Shown here: one piece after another, positions 1-7,729 of the stretch
Layout: every line of letters begins with the position of its first letter
Position numbering within the stretch: the first letter of the stretch is position 1
Source of the DNA: Bacteroidales bacterium UBA1458
GTDB lineage: Bacteria > Bacteroidota > Bacteroidia > Bacteroidales > VadinHA17
DNA: 13,638 nt
NCBI GenBank assembly: GCA_002325785.1
Contig: DCSU01000157.1
Span: 4,444-18,081, forward strand
Direction: 5' to 3'
The notes under the pieces: generated by a model
Database searches by the model: none
The model's input: only the letters and a program-made list of their open reading frames with translations
Told to the model about the DNA's origin: nothing
Program-made: the position numbers and the translations under genes

Positions 1-2040
1 GACCCGGAACGGCAGAAGATCTACATTAAACTATTGCAGAATATCCTGAACCTGAATGACAGAATAAAACAGGACATTTTGGCACATCAATCTGGATGGT
101 ACACGTATTCTGTCAGAGCGAGGGAACTGAAAGAGGAACGCTTAAGAAGAGGAAACATAGTACAGAGTGTTGACAACCTGGTATTTAAGTCGCGACTCGA
201 CGACCTCCTTGCATCTGCAGAAATCGAAAAGTCCGAACCGGAAAGTGCCAGGCTAGAAGAGACCGAGCGTCTTTCGGGCATCATCTTCAATCACTTATGG
301 CTGAACGACTACTACGGAGAGGCAGAAGAAAGTTTGATGGAAATCCTTCTCCGTTCGGAGAGGTTCCAGTGGTACGATCTTGCATCATTCGTCAGCGCTA
401 TAACTCTCAGCAGCCTCCGTATATGGGACCCGGCAAAGATACGGCTACTTGCTAAACTCACTTCTGAGGCCAACCCGCATGTAGCCGGTAGGGCACTTAC
501 AGGTCTCATCTTCAGTCTGTACTCATATGATGACCGTCTCAGCCTCTATCCCGAGGTCATGCAGACAGTCCGCAAACTGGCTGAACTGTCCAGCTTCAGG
601 GAGCAGTGCCGTATGGTGGTACTGCAGGCCATAAGATCACGCGATACTGAGAAACTGAGCAAGAGAATGAATGAGGAGATTCTACCGAAGGTGGTGAAGC
701 TGAAACCGCGGATAGAAGAAAAGCTCGACCTCGACAAGATTCTGGGAGAAAACCCTGAGGAGGGGCAGAACCCCGACTGGTCCGCCATGTTCAGCGGCTC
801 TGAGGAGATGTACAAAACCATGGAGGAGCTAACCAACCTCCAGATGGAAGGATCAGATGTCTACATGTCAGCATTCTCCGGACTCAAGAGGTTTGACTTC
901 TTCAGGGAAATGCGCAACTGGTTCATACCCTTCTATCCTGACCATACAGCCGTTGATGCCATCTTCAGGGACGAGATCCTCGGCCCGGGAATCAATGAAC
1001 TGGCGGAAGCACTTTTCAGGACACCATTCATATGCAACTCCGACAAGTTCTCACTGATCCTTAACATGAAGTACCTCCCGTCTGACCAGAAAAGCCTGAT
1101 GCTGAAGGTATTCAGGATGGAACTCGAGGGACTTGAGCAGATGAAGTATGATAATGAGCTTACTGATCCGGCCGCCATCCTCAGGACAACAGTGACTCAA
1201 TATGTTCATGATCTGTACCGGTTCTACAAACTGTCCGACTTCAGGAACGAATTTGATGATCTCTTTGCAAGCAGGCTTGATATATATAATGCATTATTCT
1301 TCAGGGAATTATGTAGCTCAACTGCCGATGACAGGTGGCTCGCCGACTATTTTTTCAGTAAGGAGTACTATGCAGATGCGCTGGCACTGTACCTCGCAAT
1401 TATAAAGAGTGTTTCCGATGATGCAGAGCTGTATGAAAAAGCAGGTTATTGTTACCAGATGTCGGGAGAATACGAAAAGGCCCTGGAGATGTATTCCATG
1501 GCCTCCATTATTGACCCCAAGACCTGGACTCTGCGCAAGACCGGCCTTTGTCTCAGGAAGTTGAGCAGACCGGCAGAGGCACTGGATGTATATCTGCGCG
1601 CCCTCCAGAGCGAACCGGATGACATGAATACCATACTTATGACAGCCCGCTGTTGCCTTGACACCGGAAGGTATGAAGAGGCCCTCAAACACTTCTTCAG
1701 GGTGGAATACGAGAGTCCTGGAAATGTCAAGGTGCTCAGACCCATCGCCTGGTGTTATCTGGTGACCGGCAGGTTCAGCGAAGCAGAACGTTACTTTGAG
1801 AGACTGGCCGATACCGGCCTCACACCTTTTGACAGGATAAACATGGGGCATCTGGCCTTTTGCCAGGGAGAGCTCCGGAAAGCATCGGAAAATTACATTA
1901 GTGCAATTTCAGGAGGCGAAATGACCTCAGAAGCATTTATCAACATCTTCAATGAAGATATCCCTGTCCTTACATCTAACGGAGTCAGCGCCGACGATCT
2001 TCCTATCGTCCTCGATTACGTCCTGATGAGCCTGAAGTAA
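1..2040 (+). CDS. TPR-repeat protein, 5'-truncated by the window edge
   Basis: The frame is open from base 1 to the TAA at 2038-2040 (679 codons) and reads as ordinary protein from the first codon. The first start-like codon is a TTG at 34 and no in-frame ATG occurs until about 667, so the true start is probably upstream. The first ~470 visible residues are alpha-helical in character, without a motif I recognise. From about base 1420 to 1930 there are about five degenerate 34-residue tetratricopeptide repeats, shown by recurring units such as YEKAGYCYQMSGEYEKALEMY and GRYEEALKHF. No signal peptide or membrane segment is visible, but the N-terminus is missing. TPRs mediate protein-protein contacts; partner and role are unknown. 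The 3' end overlaps the convergent LysM gene by 38 bp. Confidence 0.85.
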   Translation, partial: DPERQKIYIKLLQNILNLNDRIKQDILAHQSGWYTYSVRARELKEERLRRGNIVQSVDNLVFKSRLDDLLASAEIEKSEPESARLEETERLSGIIFNHLWLNDYYGEAEESLMEILLRSERFQWYDLASFVSAITLSSLRIWDPAKIRLLAKLTSEANPHVAGRALTGLIFSLYSYDDRLSLYPEVMQTVRKLAELSSFREQCRMVVLQAIRSRDTEKLSKRMNEEILPKVVKLKPRIEEKLDLDKILGENPEEGQNPDWSAMFSGSEEMYKTMEELTNLQMEGSDVYMSAFSGLKRFDFFREMRNWFIPFYPDHTAVDAIFRDEILGPGINELAEALFRTPFICNSDKFSLILNMKYLPSDQKSLMLKVFRMELEGLEQMKYDNELTDPAAILRTTVTQYVHDLYRFYKLSDFRNEFDDLFASRLDIYNALFFRELCSSTADDRWLADYFFSKEYYADALALYLAIIKSVSDDAELYEKAGYCYQMSGEYEKALEMYSMASIIDPKTWTLRKTGLCLRKLSRPAEALDVYLRALQSEPDDMNTILMTARCCLDTGRYEEALKHFFRVEYESPGNVKVLRPIAWCYLVTGRFSEAERYFERLADTGLTPFDRINMGHLAFCQGELRKASENYISAISGGEMTSEAFINIFNEDIPVLTSNGVSADDLPIVLDYVLMSLK

Positions 2041-4021
2041 AAGGATAACCGACAGGAAACTGCTCGGTCTTCTCTTCCTGACCGGGCTGCTTCCGTGGCC
2101 TTTTGACCTCAATTGTCATATCCTTTCTGTAATGCATGACAAACATTCCCCTGTTCTCATAGCCGTTCATCCTGCTCTCACGTCTGAAGTCCGGGTCCAG
2201 GCAAAGCAGAGCCGGGTTGAAGATCCCGGGGTCCCTGAGGAAATCATCGCCACCAGTGGCAATCCCGCCAATAAAAAACCAAGCTATGTCAAACCCTCTC
2301 CATGCAAAACTCTCAGCCATGGGCTCAGTCCTGAACTTCCTCATGAAAGCCGACATGAACGACTTTGAGGCAGGTGAACTGAAGTCGATGTAGCTGCCTG
2401 CAGGTATAAACAGCTCCAGGTCATAATAATATCTCAGGTCAACAGTCTCAAGGCCTCCTATCTCAGGATAGCCAATGACTTTTATCTTATACTTGCGTGA
2501 AAGGCTGTGAAGCGTTGATAAGGTTGAACTTACAACCGGCGTACTGGTTGATCCAATAACTATTACATTCTCCCTTTCAGGATCGAGCAGATTATCTATT
2601 GAGGTGACCCCGCTGTAGGCGTTCCACCTAGATGTCAGTCCGGTGAACCAGAACGGTGTCAGGCTCGTGGAGTCAGCCTGGCCTTGCTCTGCCATCACAT
2701 TCCTGACTTTCTCCCACAAAACGGAGGTAGCCGGATTATACATGGCACTGTCGCCATGGAGAAACACTACGTTGCTTCCCCGGTGTTCCCTCAGTTCACC
2801 TGCCATTATATCCTGGGCCACACTCTCCGACGGGAAGACACGGTACAGGGTTGGCCTGTTCTCAAGTATTTGGGGGTCACGGAGGGCAACAGGTGAAACG
2901 ACCGGGATATTGCGCCCGGCAGCCCATGATGATACTTTCTCCAGGTTGTATGAATATACCGGACCAATTATCAGGTCCATATTATCAAGTGCATCGGACC
3001 ATAGAAGCCTGTTGATACGTGCAGAGTCAGCAGCCGTATCGAAGACATCAAGCTCCACTGTCAGTCCGAGGGCACGGAGGCTGTCAACAGCGAGCAGTAT
3101 TCCTTCATAGGTCTCAATAAATGGCAGGCTGCCCTCATATATCCAGCCACCTGATTTGTTCACCTCCCGGTATACCTTGTTGCCCTGGGCATCCTTCCTT
3201 GAGGAGTCAATCTCAGATCTTGAATTATTCTCATTTATGAAGAACGGCAGGAGTACCGCCACTTTCACGGTGCCGCTTAGCCTGCTGATCTCCGTTCTTG
3301 AATCCGTTACTGTAAATATCTCCGGTTCCTCAGTCACTGCAACCGTATCAGCAAGCAGGGTATCGGCAGCAGCAATATCAGCAACGGGCACCTGTGCTCT
3401 CTCCTCACGCTGTCCGGAAATTTTCTTTCGCGGAATCATTAGGACGTCACCCTCCTTAGGAAAGAGCATACCCTTATTGGCTCTCTTAAGGTCTCTGACT
3501 GATATGCCGTAACTATAGGCAATTGAGGCGGGCGTCTCCCCTCTTTTAACGGGATGATAGAGAAAACGCTCATCCTGTTTTTGTGGTGAAGGAACGGCCT
3601 GAACAGGTGTTCTAGATCCTGGCTGTACGGTTACAGCCCTAGTGGAAGTCTGAGTGCCGGGCGTGCCCTGCGGCTTTGATACCTGACTGTTGGTGCCGGC
3701 CTGCGAAAGACCTGAAGCCGGTACCCTGAGCACCTGGCCCTCCTTAATACCGTTGGCTTCAATGGCGTTCTCACGTGAAAGCTGGTCAACTGTTACACTG
3801 TATGCCTTAGATATTGAATAGAGTGTCTGCCCCTTCTCCACCTCATGCATGTAGTACACCTTCCCCTCTGACACAATCTTTTGCTTCGAGATCTCTACCA
3901 GCACCGGAACCGGAACCGAAACCGGCTCCTGGGCGCACATTACCGGAGGTAAGAGTGCTGCCAGCACCATCATCACTACCGGCATGAGCCGGTTAGTAAG
4001 CTTTATGTTATTTTTGTTCAT
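2003..4021 (-). CDS. LysM domain protein with periplasmic-binding (type 1) fold
   Basis: Predicted exported cell-wall-associated protein of 672 residues. The ATG at 4021 is preferred because it gives a normal signal peptide (basic MNKNNIKLTNR, a hydrophobic core, then cleavage near CA|QE at 30/31). The frame also contains ATGs at 4039 and 4024. The bases before the Cys are not a good lipobox. Two LysM peptidoglycan-binding modules follow at about 56-102 (EVEKGQTLYSISKAY) and 153-198 (PVKRGETPASIAYSYGIS), joined by a Ser/Thr/Pro/Gln-rich linker. From about 252 (VKVAVLLPFF) to about 630 the sequence resembles a type 1 periplasmic-binding fold (LIIGPVYSYNLEKVSSWA, IPVVSPVAL), as in amino-acid ABC-transporter binding proteins and LpoA. 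No permease or ATPase gene is nearby, so an envelope sensing or scaffold role is more likely than transport; this is inference. It is the last gene after phoH and purC, 43 bp past the purC stop. The Gly/Arg/Ser-rich C-terminal tail overlaps the TPR gene. Confidence 0.88.
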   Translation of the reverse strand: MNKNNIKLTNRLMPVVMMVLAALLPPVMCAQEPVSVPVPVLVEISKQKIVSEGKVYYMHEVEKGQTLYSISKAYSVTVDQLSRENAIEANGIKEGQVLRVPASGLSQAGTNSQVSKPQGTPGTQTSTRAVTVQPGSRTPVQAVPSPQKQDERFLYHPVKRGETPASIAYSYGISVRDLKRANKGMLFPKEGDVLMIPRKKISGQREERAQVPVADIAAADTLLADTVAVTEEPEIFTVTDSRTEISRLSGTVKVAVLLPFFINENNSRSEIDSSRKDAQGNKVYREVNKSGGWIYEGSLPFIETYEGILLAVDSLRALGLTVELDVFDTAADSARINRLLWSDALDNMDLIIGPVYSYNLEKVSSWAAGRNIPVVSPVALRDPQILENRPTLYRVFPSESVAQDIMAGELREHRGSNVVFLHGDSAMYNPATSVLWEKVRNVMAEQGQADSTSLTPFWFTGLTSRWNAYSGVTSIDNLLDPERENVIVIGSTSTPVVSSTLSTLHSLSRKYKIKVIGYPEIGGLETVDLRYYYDLELFIPAGSYIDFSSPASKSFMSAFMRKFRTEPMAESFAWRGFDIAWFFIGGIATGGDDFLRDPGIFNPALLCLDPDFRRESRMNGYENRGMFVMHYRKDMTIEVKRPRKQPGQEEKTEQFPVGYPFTSGSSGRNRGR
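2048..2068 (+). terminator. Candidate hairpin terminator after the TPR gene
   Basis: Eight bases after the TPR stop codon, ACCGA-CAG pairs with CTG-C-TCGGT around a GAAA (GNRA) tetraloop: an 8-bp stem with one bulged C. The following bases (CTTCTCTT) are pyrimidine-rich but not a true T-run, so intrinsic termination is uncertain. The hairpin lies inside the 3' coding end of the convergent LysM gene. Confidence 0.3.
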
Positions 4022-4064
4022 CATGCAACTGAAAATCATTCATATTATATAGTCCCCGCTATCC

Positions 4065-5018
4065 TTATTTCAGGTCAGCAAGACACCCGATGACATTTCT
4101 CTCTATTCTCCGCAAGGGATCTTCTGTATCAGCCTTTACAAATTTCCTGCCGGTAATTTTCTCATAGAGTTCTATGTATCGTTCCGATATCTCTTCTACA
4201 AACTCAGGGGTCATCTCCGGGACCTTCTCCCCGCTTCTTCCCTGGAAGCCGTTTGCCATTAGCCACTCACGCACGAACTCCTTTGAAAGTTGCCGCTGCT
4301 GCTGGCCCTTGGCAAACCTCTCTTCGTAGCCGTCAGCATAGAAGTACCTTGAGCTGTCAGGGGTATGAATTTCGTCTATGAGATAGATCTTGCCGTCACG
4401 TTTCCCGAACTCATACTTGGTATCAACCAGTATCAGTCCCTGTCTGGCCGCTATATCGGAGCCACGGAGGAAAAGCTTCATGGAATAGTCCTCAAGCATA
4501 CGGTACTCCGTCTCTGACACAAGCCCGGAGCTTATGATCTCAGCGGCGGATATATCCTGGTCATGCATACCATGTTCAGCCTTGGTGGTTGGGGTGATAA
4601 GCGGTTTCTCAAAACGCTGGTGCTCTCGCATTCCTTCAGGAAGCGGAATTCCGCATATCTCTCTGCCGCCCGACTTGTACAGTCTCCAGGAACTGCCTGT
4701 AAGGTATCCCCTGACAATCATCTCCACCGGATAGGTTTCGCACCTTACCCCGACAGTAACGTTCGGATCAGGGCTGGCGATGTTCCAGGTTGGGACGATA
4801 TCACTTACCATCTCCAGAAACATTGCTGCTATCTGATTAAGAACCTGTCCTTTATAAGGGATTCCCTCCGGGAGCACAACATCAAAGGCCGAAATGCGGT
4901 CTGAGACCACCATAAGAAGGTGCTTGTCTTCAATATTGTAAACGTCCCTCACTTTACCCCTGTAAACGCTTCTCTGCCCGGGAAAATTGAAATCGGTTCT
5001 TGTAATAGCCTTTGCCAT
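4065..5018 (-). CDS. purC: Phosphoribosylaminoimidazole-succinocarboxamide synthase (SAICAR synthetase)
   Basis: Cytosolic purine-biosynthesis enzyme that condenses CAIR with aspartate using ATP to give SAICAR. All family hallmarks are visible in the 317 residues: nucleotide-binding YRGKVRDVY (19-27), SDRISAFDV (39-47), EMIVRGYLTGSSW (99-111), PLITPTTKAEHGMHD (139-153), LVDTKYEFGK (197-206) and IDEIHTPDSSRY (214-225). The length matches the long, ~300-residue form of PurC rather than the ~240-residue enterobacterial form. The ATG at 5018 starts 6 bp after the phoH stop, so the two are probably cotranscribed. No other purine genes are in the window. Confidence 0.97.
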   Translation of the reverse strand: MAKAITRTDFNFPGQRSVYRGKVRDVYNIEDKHLLMVVSDRISAFDVVLPEGIPYKGQVLNQIAAMFLEMVSDIVPTWNIASPDPNVTVGVRCETYPVEMIVRGYLTGSSWRLYKSGGREICGIPLPEGMREHQRFEKPLITPTTKAEHGMHDQDISAAEIISSGLVSETEYRMLEDYSMKLFLRGSDIAARQGLILVDTKYEFGKRDGKIYLIDEIHTPDSSRYFYADGYEERFAKGQQQRQLSKEFVREWLMANGFQGRSGEKVPEMTPEFVEEISERYIELYEKITGRKFVKADTEDPLRRIERNVIGCLADLK

Positions 5019-5024
5019 AGCATT

Positions 5025-6002
5025 TTATTTTGATTCCTTGTTTTCTTCGTGTCTGGTCTTTTCTTCGGTGTCATAGGCTCGCACGATATTCTTTACGAGT
5101 CTGTGCCTGACAATATCCCTCTCATCAAACCTTATCACCGAGATCCCCTCTATGCCACCCAGCAACCGTATTGCCTGTATCAGGCCCGAATCACTTCTCC
5201 TGGGCAGGTCTATCTGGGTGGTGTCACCTGTCAGGATGAACTTAGAGCTTACTCCCATGCGCGTAAGGAACATCTTTAACTGGCTGACGGTGGCATTCTG
5301 AGCCTCATCGAGGATAACGAAGCAGTTTTCCAGCGTCCGCCCCCTCATGAAAGCGAGAGGCGCAATCTGCACTGTTCCATCTTCTATCCATTGTTCCAGC
5401 TTACGAACCGGAATCATGTCATTAAGCGCATCGTAGAGAGGCTGCAGGTACGGATCAAGCTTATCTCGCATGTCACCCGGAAGGAATCCCAGTCTCTCAC
5501 CGGCTTCCACTGCCGGCCGCGTCAGAACAATCTTCTTGACCTCATGATTCTTCAGGGCTCTCACTGCCAGGGCAATGGCGGTATAGGTCTTGCCGGTCCC
5601 GGCAGGGCCCTCTGCTATGATCAGGTCACTTGAAGCATATTCTTTTACCAGCTGTAACTGGTTTACAGTGCGGGCCCTTACAGGCTTGCCGTTGGTTCCG
5701 AAGACGAGGGCATCCTCAAACTCCCCGTTTGTGGCTGAACGCATATGGCCGTCATCGAGCATCAGCCGCTCAAGGTCTTCCTCCTCCAACCTGTTGTAGT
5801 GCCTGTAGTATTCGAGAAGTTCTGACATTTTACCGGCAAAAATAGCTACCTCCTCCGCCTCTCCGACACACTTGATCTCATTCCCCCGGGCTATAAGCCT
5901 TACTTTCGGGAAATAGCCCTGTATCTGGTCAAGAATCCTGTTATTGGCCCCCAGAATGACCACAGGATCTATCCCATCAAGCATTATCACTCTTTCCGTC
6001 AT
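5025..6002 (-). CDS. phoH: PhoH family P-loop ATPase (PhoH-like)
   Basis: A 325-residue PhoH-like protein. The ATPase domain covers about 110-315: Walker A GPAGTGKT (132-139), TRPAVEAGERLGFLPGD (161-177), Walker B FVILDEAQNA (228-237), then SKFILTGDTTQIDLP (253-267). The N-terminal ~75 residues resemble the small RNA-binding-like region of this family (FPKVRLIARGNEIKCVGE). PhoH is a cytosolic protein linked to RNA metabolism and ribosome biology in many bacteria; its precise reaction is not settled. It is the first gene of phoH-purC-LysM and is divergent from the DUF62/mazG unit across a 126-bp gap. The ATG at 6002 is used; a second ATG six codons in is possible. The charged C-terminus (EEKTRHEENKESK) is unremarkable. 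Confidence 0.95.
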   Translation of the reverse strand: MTERVIMLDGIDPVVILGANNRILDQIQGYFPKVRLIARGNEIKCVGEAEEVAIFAGKMSELLEYYRHYNRLEEEDLERLMLDDGHMRSATNGEFEDALVFGTNGKPVRARTVNQLQLVKEYASSDLIIAEGPAGTGKTYTAIALAVRALKNHEVKKIVLTRPAVEAGERLGFLPGDMRDKLDPYLQPLYDALNDMIPVRKLEQWIEDGTVQIAPLAFMRGRTLENCFVILDEAQNATVSQLKMFLTRMGVSSKFILTGDTTQIDLPRRSDSGLIQAIRLLGGIEGISVIRFDERDIVRHRLVKNIVRAYDTEEKTRHEENKESK

Positions 6003-6076
6003 CCGCCTTGCTACTCTCTTCTCCTGGCTGCTGCCAGATTTTACGATCAGGGTCTTTTTTTAGAACTGCGCAATCG

Positions 6077-6084
6077 CAAAGTAA
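6077..6084 (-). promoter_or_regulatory. Possible -7 element for phoH-purC-LysM
   Basis: On the minus strand the octamer TTACTTTG differs by one base from the Bacteroidota -7 consensus TAnnTTTG and would place the transcript start about 65-70 nt before the phoH ATG. A -33 element is not clear. A short palindromic hairpin TGCG-CAAT-CGCA (6067-6078) overlaps it. Weak on sequence alone. Confidence 0.3.
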
Positions 6085-6104
6085 GTTTATTTTTTTCAGA
6101 AGAC

Positions 6105-6112
6105 TATCTTTG
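6105..6112 (+). promoter_or_regulatory. Bacteroidota-type promoter (-7 TATCTTTG) for DUF62-mazG
   Basis: TATCTTTG matches TAnnTTTG exactly and is preceded by a T-rich stretch (6086-6096), common upstream of Bacteroidales promoters though not a clean -33 TTTG. Transcription would start around 6117-6120, leaving a leader of only about 10 nt before the ATG at 6129. Confidence 0.6.
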
Positions 6113-6128
6113 CTGTAACAATTTTGGA

Positions 6129-6929
6129 ATGGCACTTATCACACTGACAACCGAGTGGAGAGAGGATGATTTCTTCCATGGGATACTCAGGGGAAAACTC
6201 TCCTCAAGCTGTCCGGATGCCCTTGTTGTGAACAATGCCGGAGGAATCCCCCCGCTTAATATCATGCACGGGGCATTTGTAATCAGAAACACATTCACTC
6301 ACTACCCTGAAGGAACAATACACCTTGTCTTTGTCAGCAGCGAAGGCTCAGGAAGACAACCCCACCTGGTTGTAAAAGCACGCGGACACTGGTTTATAGG
6401 TGCTGACAACGGCATATTCAACCTGATACTCAACTCCGAGCCTGACCTCATCATCAGCCTCAATAACCCTGATAACGATGATGAGATAACCTTGTTTGTA
6501 AGGGCTGCCGCAGCATTAGCCGCCTGTCAGCCGCCGGAAAGGCTGGGAGATCAGGTCTCTTCCCTCTCCGAGAGAGTGCCTCTCCGGGCAACCATTGACC
6601 GAAATGTCATAATTGGCAGTGTAATCTTCATCGACTCTTACGGAAATGCAATAACAAATATCACCCGTGAGATTTTCTCGAGAGTATTTGATGGAAGAGA
6701 CTTCAGGATTCTGATAAAAAGCAACAAGTACTATACCGAAAAGATAAGCAGGCTTTACAGTGATGAGCCTGTTGGGGAGATCGTGACCCTATTCAACTCT
6801 CTTGACCTCCTGGAAGTATCGATCAACGGCGCCAACCTATGCCAGCTGTTCAGCGTCGATACCGGAGATGCTGTACGCGTGGAGGCAAGAAATGACGGCC
6901 GGGAAGGAACCGGCCTGTTTAAAAACTAA
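6129..6929 (+). CDS. SAM hydroxide adenosyltransferase-like protein (DUF62 / chlorinase-fluorinase family), divergent active site
   Basis: A 266-residue cytosolic member of the family that attacks S-adenosylmethionine with water, chloride or fluoride; ordinary members hydrolyse SAM to adenosine and methionine. Family-like features: N-terminal ITLTTEWREDDFFHGILRG (4-22), GIPPLNIMHGAFVIRN (39-54), YPEGTIHLVFV (59-69), GADNG (91-95), a second domain with GSVIFIDSYGNAITNI (163-178), and the SAM-contacting FNSLDLLEVSINGAN (222-236). Unlike classical members, TDFG is replaced by TEWR, the Asp of VDPGVG by Ser70, the following Arg falls on Q77 or R76, and the His of the TFHGRD region has no counterpart near D118. 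By-eye alignment therefore suggests the D-R-H catalytic set is not conserved. The start at 6129 lies just behind a TATCTTTG promoter. mazG begins 7 bp after its stop. Confidence 0.85.
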   Translation: MALITLTTEWREDDFFHGILRGKLSSSCPDALVVNNAGGIPPLNIMHGAFVIRNTFTHYPEGTIHLVFVSSEGSGRQPHLVVKARGHWFIGADNGIFNLILNSEPDLIISLNNPDNDDEITLFVRAAAALAACQPPERLGDQVSSLSERVPLRATIDRNVIIGSVIFIDSYGNAITNITREIFSRVFDGRDFRILIKSNKYYTEKISRLYSDEPVGEIVTLFNSLDLLEVSINGANLCQLFSVDTGDAVRVEARNDGREGTGLFKN

Positions 6930-6936
6930 ACCACAG

Positions 6937-7725
6937 ATGAAAGAAAAGACTATCAGAGAATTTACCAGGCTGCTTGAGATTATGGACGAGCTGAGGGAGA
7001 AGTGCCCGTGGGACCAGAAGCAGACCAACCAGACACTGAGAAAACTTACGATTGAAGAGACATATGAACTTGCCGATGCCATTATCCGGGATGACAATAA
7101 TGAAATCCGCAAGGAACTTGGTGACCTGATGCTTCACATTGTGTTCTACGCCAAGATAGGCGAGGAAAAGGGACTGTTTGACATGGGTGATGTCCTTGAG
7201 GGCATTAACGGTAAACTGGTATACAGGCACCCTCATGTCTTCGGCGATGTCAGCGTTACCAGGGGCGCCCGCGAAGTTGAGGAGAACTGGGAACAGCTGA
7301 AGATGACCGAACACTCTGAATACAAACCTGTCCTCTCAGGAGTGCCCACCTCACTGCCAGCCACCGTCAAAGCCAACAGGATCCAGGAGAAGGTAAGGGG
7401 TGTGGGCTTCGACTGGGAATCACGGGAACAGATTTGGGACAAGGTGACCGAAGAACTGGAGGAGCTGAAGCAGGAGGTTGCTGCAGGTAACAGGATTGAT
7501 ATGGAAGCCGAGTTGGGAGACCTCTTCTTCTCTGTCATCAATGCTGCACGCCTCTATGAAATTGATCCGGAGTCAGCCCTCGAAAAAACAAACAGGAAAT
7601 TTATAAGCCGTTTCAACTACCTGGAACAGAAAACACTTGCGAAGGGACTTTCATTGCGTGACCTGACCCTTGACGAGATGAATGTCATCTGGGAGGAGGC
7701 AAAGCAGTTTGACAAACAACCGTAA
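6937..7725 (+). CDS. mazG: Nucleoside triphosphate pyrophosphohydrolase MazG
   Basis: Cytosolic NTP pyrophosphatase that converts NTPs or dNTPs to NMPs and PPi and helps clear aberrant nucleotides. At 262 residues it matches the two-domain E. coli-type MazG (263). Domain 1 has CPWDQKQTNQTL (23-34), the metal-binding EETYE (40-44) and KELGDLMLH (59-67). Domain 2 has EELEE (172-176) and AELGDLFFSVINAARL (191-206), so both metal-binding sets appear intact. The conserved RHPHVFGD (97-104) lies between them. The ATG at 6937 is chosen because MKEKTIREFTRLLEIM is the canonical N-terminus; the frame stays open further upstream only by running through the preceding gene in another frame. It ends 4 bp from the convergent agmatinase-family gene. 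Confidence 0.96.
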   Translation: MKEKTIREFTRLLEIMDELREKCPWDQKQTNQTLRKLTIEETYELADAIIRDDNNEIRKELGDLMLHIVFYAKIGEEKGLFDMGDVLEGINGKLVYRHPHVFGDVSVTRGAREVEENWEQLKMTEHSEYKPVLSGVPTSLPATVKANRIQEKVRGVGFDWESREQIWDKVTEELEELKQEVAAGNRIDMEAELGDLFFSVINAARLYEIDPESALEKTNRKFISRFNYLEQKTLAKGLSLRDLTLDEMNVIWEEAKQFDKQP

Positions 7726-7729
7726 ATGT

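Noticed and set aside
1318..1851. 177-codon minus-strand open frame opposite the TPR gene
   Set aside because: Antisense to the TPR repeats, with no motif; treated as a shadow of the real gene.
2643..3110. 155-codon plus-strand open frame opposite the LysM gene
   Set aside because: Antisense to the periplasmic-binding domain, Ser/Thr/Arg-rich composition, no motif.
6802..6936. Upstream extension of the mazG frame
   Set aside because: It would overlap the DUF62 coding region by 128 bp in another frame. The ATG at 6937 gives the canonical MazG N-terminus and family length.
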